A stretch of DNA of 7,981 nt, taken from positions 1 through 7,981 of the forward strand of contig DAOVTF010000076.1 of NCBI GenBank assembly GCA_030633225.1, in the 5' to 3' direction. Each line of letters begins with the position of its first letter. Position 1 is the first letter of the stretch. The notes under the pieces are model-generated. The model did no database searches and was not told where the DNA came from. It saw only the letters and a program-made list of their open reading frames with translations. Of this stretch, positions 7,012 to 7,981 are shown piece after piece. The position numbers and the translations under genes are program-made. The stretch is from Flavobacteriaceae bacterium (lineage in GTDB: Bacteria; Bacteroidota; Bacteroidia; Flavobacteriales; Flavobacteriaceae).

Positions 7012-7419
7012 ATGAAAAAGATTCTTTCTGAATATCAGGCTGGTATAGGTGATATCAATTATGGCGGGCATATGGGCAATGATAAAGCATTACAGGTTTT
7101 CCATGATGCACGCATTATTTTTTTAATAAAACTCGGATACACAGAATTAAATATGGGTGATGGTGTCGCTGTTATTATTGTAGAAGCAAATGTTAAGTAT
7201 AAACGAGAAGTCTTTCTGCATGATATTTTAGAAACAGAAGTCGGGGTTTCTAAAATAAACGGACTAAAATGGACAATTTCATACGATACCAAAAGAAAAA
7301 ATGATGGTGAAATTGTTTTTACAGGTTCAACTATAATGATTTGCTATGATTATAAACATAAAAAAATCACTAAAATACCAAAAGACTTTTTGGCAATAAT
7401 AAGTGATATCTCGTGTTAA
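7012..7419 (+). CDS. Hotdog-fold acyl-CoA thioesterase family protein
   Basis: This 135-residue protein resembles the 4-hydroxybenzoyl-CoA thioesterase / YbgC-FadM group, which hydrolyses acyl thioesters in the cytoplasm. The N-terminal pattern GDINYGGHMGND (13-24) matches the family's D-x-N/D-x-x-G-H-x-x-N signature; D14 is at the position of the catalytic Asp. It is followed by the central hotdog helix (ALQVFHDARIIFLIKLGY), then strands at about 52-65 (VAVIIVEANVKYKREV), 70-80, 85-93 and 101-112. The ATG at 7012 lies 20 bases after the lpxB stop, and I see no promoter in the gap, so it is probably the last gene of the operon. Physiological substrate cannot be told from sequence. The lpxB neighbourhood could mean acyl-chain metabolism, but such thioesterases are common and the linkage may carry no functional meaning. 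Confidence 0.82.
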   Translation: MKKILSEYQAGIGDINYGGHMGNDKALQVFHDARIIFLIKLGYTELNMGDGVAVIIVEANVKYKREVFLHDILETEVGVSKINGLKWTISYDTKRKNDGEIVFTGSTIMICYDYKHKKITKIPKDFLAIISDISC

Positions 7420-7557
7420 ATCAGATGTATTTTATTTTGGCGGATAACAAGTATTAAGTAGCTCAATAAAAACGACTTTGAACAGTAAGAAGAATAATTT
7501 AGTTAGCGGGTGAATATTTTTATAGCTGTTATATTCACCCGCTGACTTTTAGCAATA
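7420..7557. other. Convergent intergenic gap with hairpin
   Basis: This 138-base stretch lies between the stops of two convergent genes. Apart from the hairpin at 7501-7547 I see no gene, promoter match or repeat in it. Confidence 0.6.
7501..7547. terminator. Probable bidirectional terminator hairpin
   Basis: AGCGGGTGAATAT (7505-7517) is the exact reverse complement of ATATTCACCCGCT (7531-7543). Beyond one T-G wobble (7504/7544) the stem extends another 3 pairs, AGT with ACT (7501-7503 and 7545-7547). The loop is 13 bases. The hairpin lies between the thioesterase stop (7419) and the stop of the opposite-strand gene (7558), where one terminator could serve both. The T run after it is short on either strand (TTTT on plus; none clear on minus), so efficiency is uncertain. 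The stem is noticeably GC-rich for this DNA. Confidence 0.7.
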
Positions 7558-7981
7558 TTATTTACACAATCCCTCCAAAGTATCTTCAATTTCTCCAGGA
7601 GTACTCATAATTTTCATAAAAGTTCCCATAGTTAATTCCGGCCAATGTAATGCCAAACGATATCGCCCGTGCAATATGGTTGCCGTTTTACCTTGCAAGA
7701 TAATTTCATAAGGCATTGCAGCTAAATGGCTGTTATCAATAATAGGTAAAAAGTGTCCTTCACCAGTTGCTGCATCTTGTAAGGCAACACCGTAAACTGC
7801 AACTTTTTCAGAAGAAAATTTAAGCTTGTAAACCAAATTTGTATTTCCTTTTTTGGCAGAAAGATTTTTCTCAATAGTTTTTACACCCTCCTCAAAAGAA
7901 CCGAATTCTTCAAGTTCAACAGGATCAGAAAAATAAGGCATCATTACTTTATAATGATATTTACGAAGATCTTTAGCCGAT
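7558..7981 (-). CDS. Protein of unknown function, 5' end outside the window
   Basis: The frame is open from the right edge to TAA at 7560-7558, giving at least 140 codons. Met codons at 7944 and 7941 (MMPYFSDP) could be starts, but the frame continues upstream as SAKDLRKYHYKV without a stop, so the true start is probably beyond the edge. The visible part looks soluble and has no membrane segment or signal peptide. Features include an acidic patch PVELEEFGSFEEG, a region rich in beta-type residues (NLVYKLKFSSEKVAVYGVAL, then PYEIILQGKTATILHGRYRLAL) and a C-terminal helix pattern (MGTFMKIMSTPGEIEDTLEGLCK) ending with a Cys near the C-terminus. I do not recognise the family and give no function. 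Coding is supported by codon pattern, clean stop placement and the terminator hairpin beside its 3' end. It converges on the lpxB operon and so is not part of it. Confidence 0.72.
   Translation of the reverse strand, partial: SAKDLRKYHYKVMMPYFSDPVELEEFGSFEEGVKTIEKNLSAKKGNTNLVYKLKFSSEKVAVYGVALQDAATGEGHFLPIIDNSHLAAMPYEIILQGKTATILHGRYRLALHWPELTMGTFMKIMSTPGEIEDTLEGLCK

Noticed and set aside
7059..7292. Minus-strand open frame opposite the thioesterase
   Set aside because: The plus frame carries the hotdog signature and full-length family pattern; the minus frame shows nothing recognisable.
7501..7547. Hairpin as an attachment site or mobile-element end
   Set aside because: No integrase, transposase, tRNA gene or flanking direct repeat is present; a terminator between convergent genes explains it more simply.

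Overview
The window looks like ordinary chromosome from a flavobacterium (Bacteroidetes, probably Flavobacteriaceae). It is very AT-rich. Start sites lack clear Shine-Dalgarno sequences. Three intergenic sites match the Bacteroidetes -7 element TAnnTTTG, and the protein sequences and the order ctp / surE / small membrane protein / lpxB are of flavobacterial type. I see no insertion sequence, CRISPR array, tRNA, rRNA or phage gene.

Layout. The left half (1-4580) is read on the minus strand. A tail-specific periplasmic protease (ctp/prc, 4580-2367) ends at a strong 19-bp-stem terminator (2354-2313). After it comes tilS, the tRNA-Ile lysidine synthetase (2254-896, TTG start), whose stop overlaps by ATGA with a dsbD-type thiol:disulfide interchange gene (899 to beyond the left edge). 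That dsbD reading frame is broken by an in-frame TGA at 191-189, three codons before the first conserved Cys of the membrane domain. Downstream of the stop the frame stays open and recognisable to the window edge.

A 221-base divergent intergenic region (4581-4801) carries a candidate -7 element for each direction and two small inverted repeats. From 4802 a plus-strand operon runs surE (nucleotidase), a 93-residue three-helix membrane protein of unknown function (ATGA overlap with surE), lpxB (lipid A disaccharide synthase, TTG start) and a hotdog-fold thioesterase (7012-7419). A GC-rich hairpin at 7501-7547 separates it from a convergent minus-strand gene (7981-7558), whose 5' end lies outside the window and whose family I do not recognise.

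How the genes fit together. The genes serve housekeeping and envelope functions: tRNA decoding (tilS), periplasmic thiol chemistry (dsbD), periplasmic proteolysis (ctp), nucleotide dephosphorylation (surE) and outer-membrane lipid A synthesis (lpxB). The most unusual observation is the broken dsbD, with a local cluster of odd residues exactly at its membrane active site. I found no convincing novel multi-gene system.
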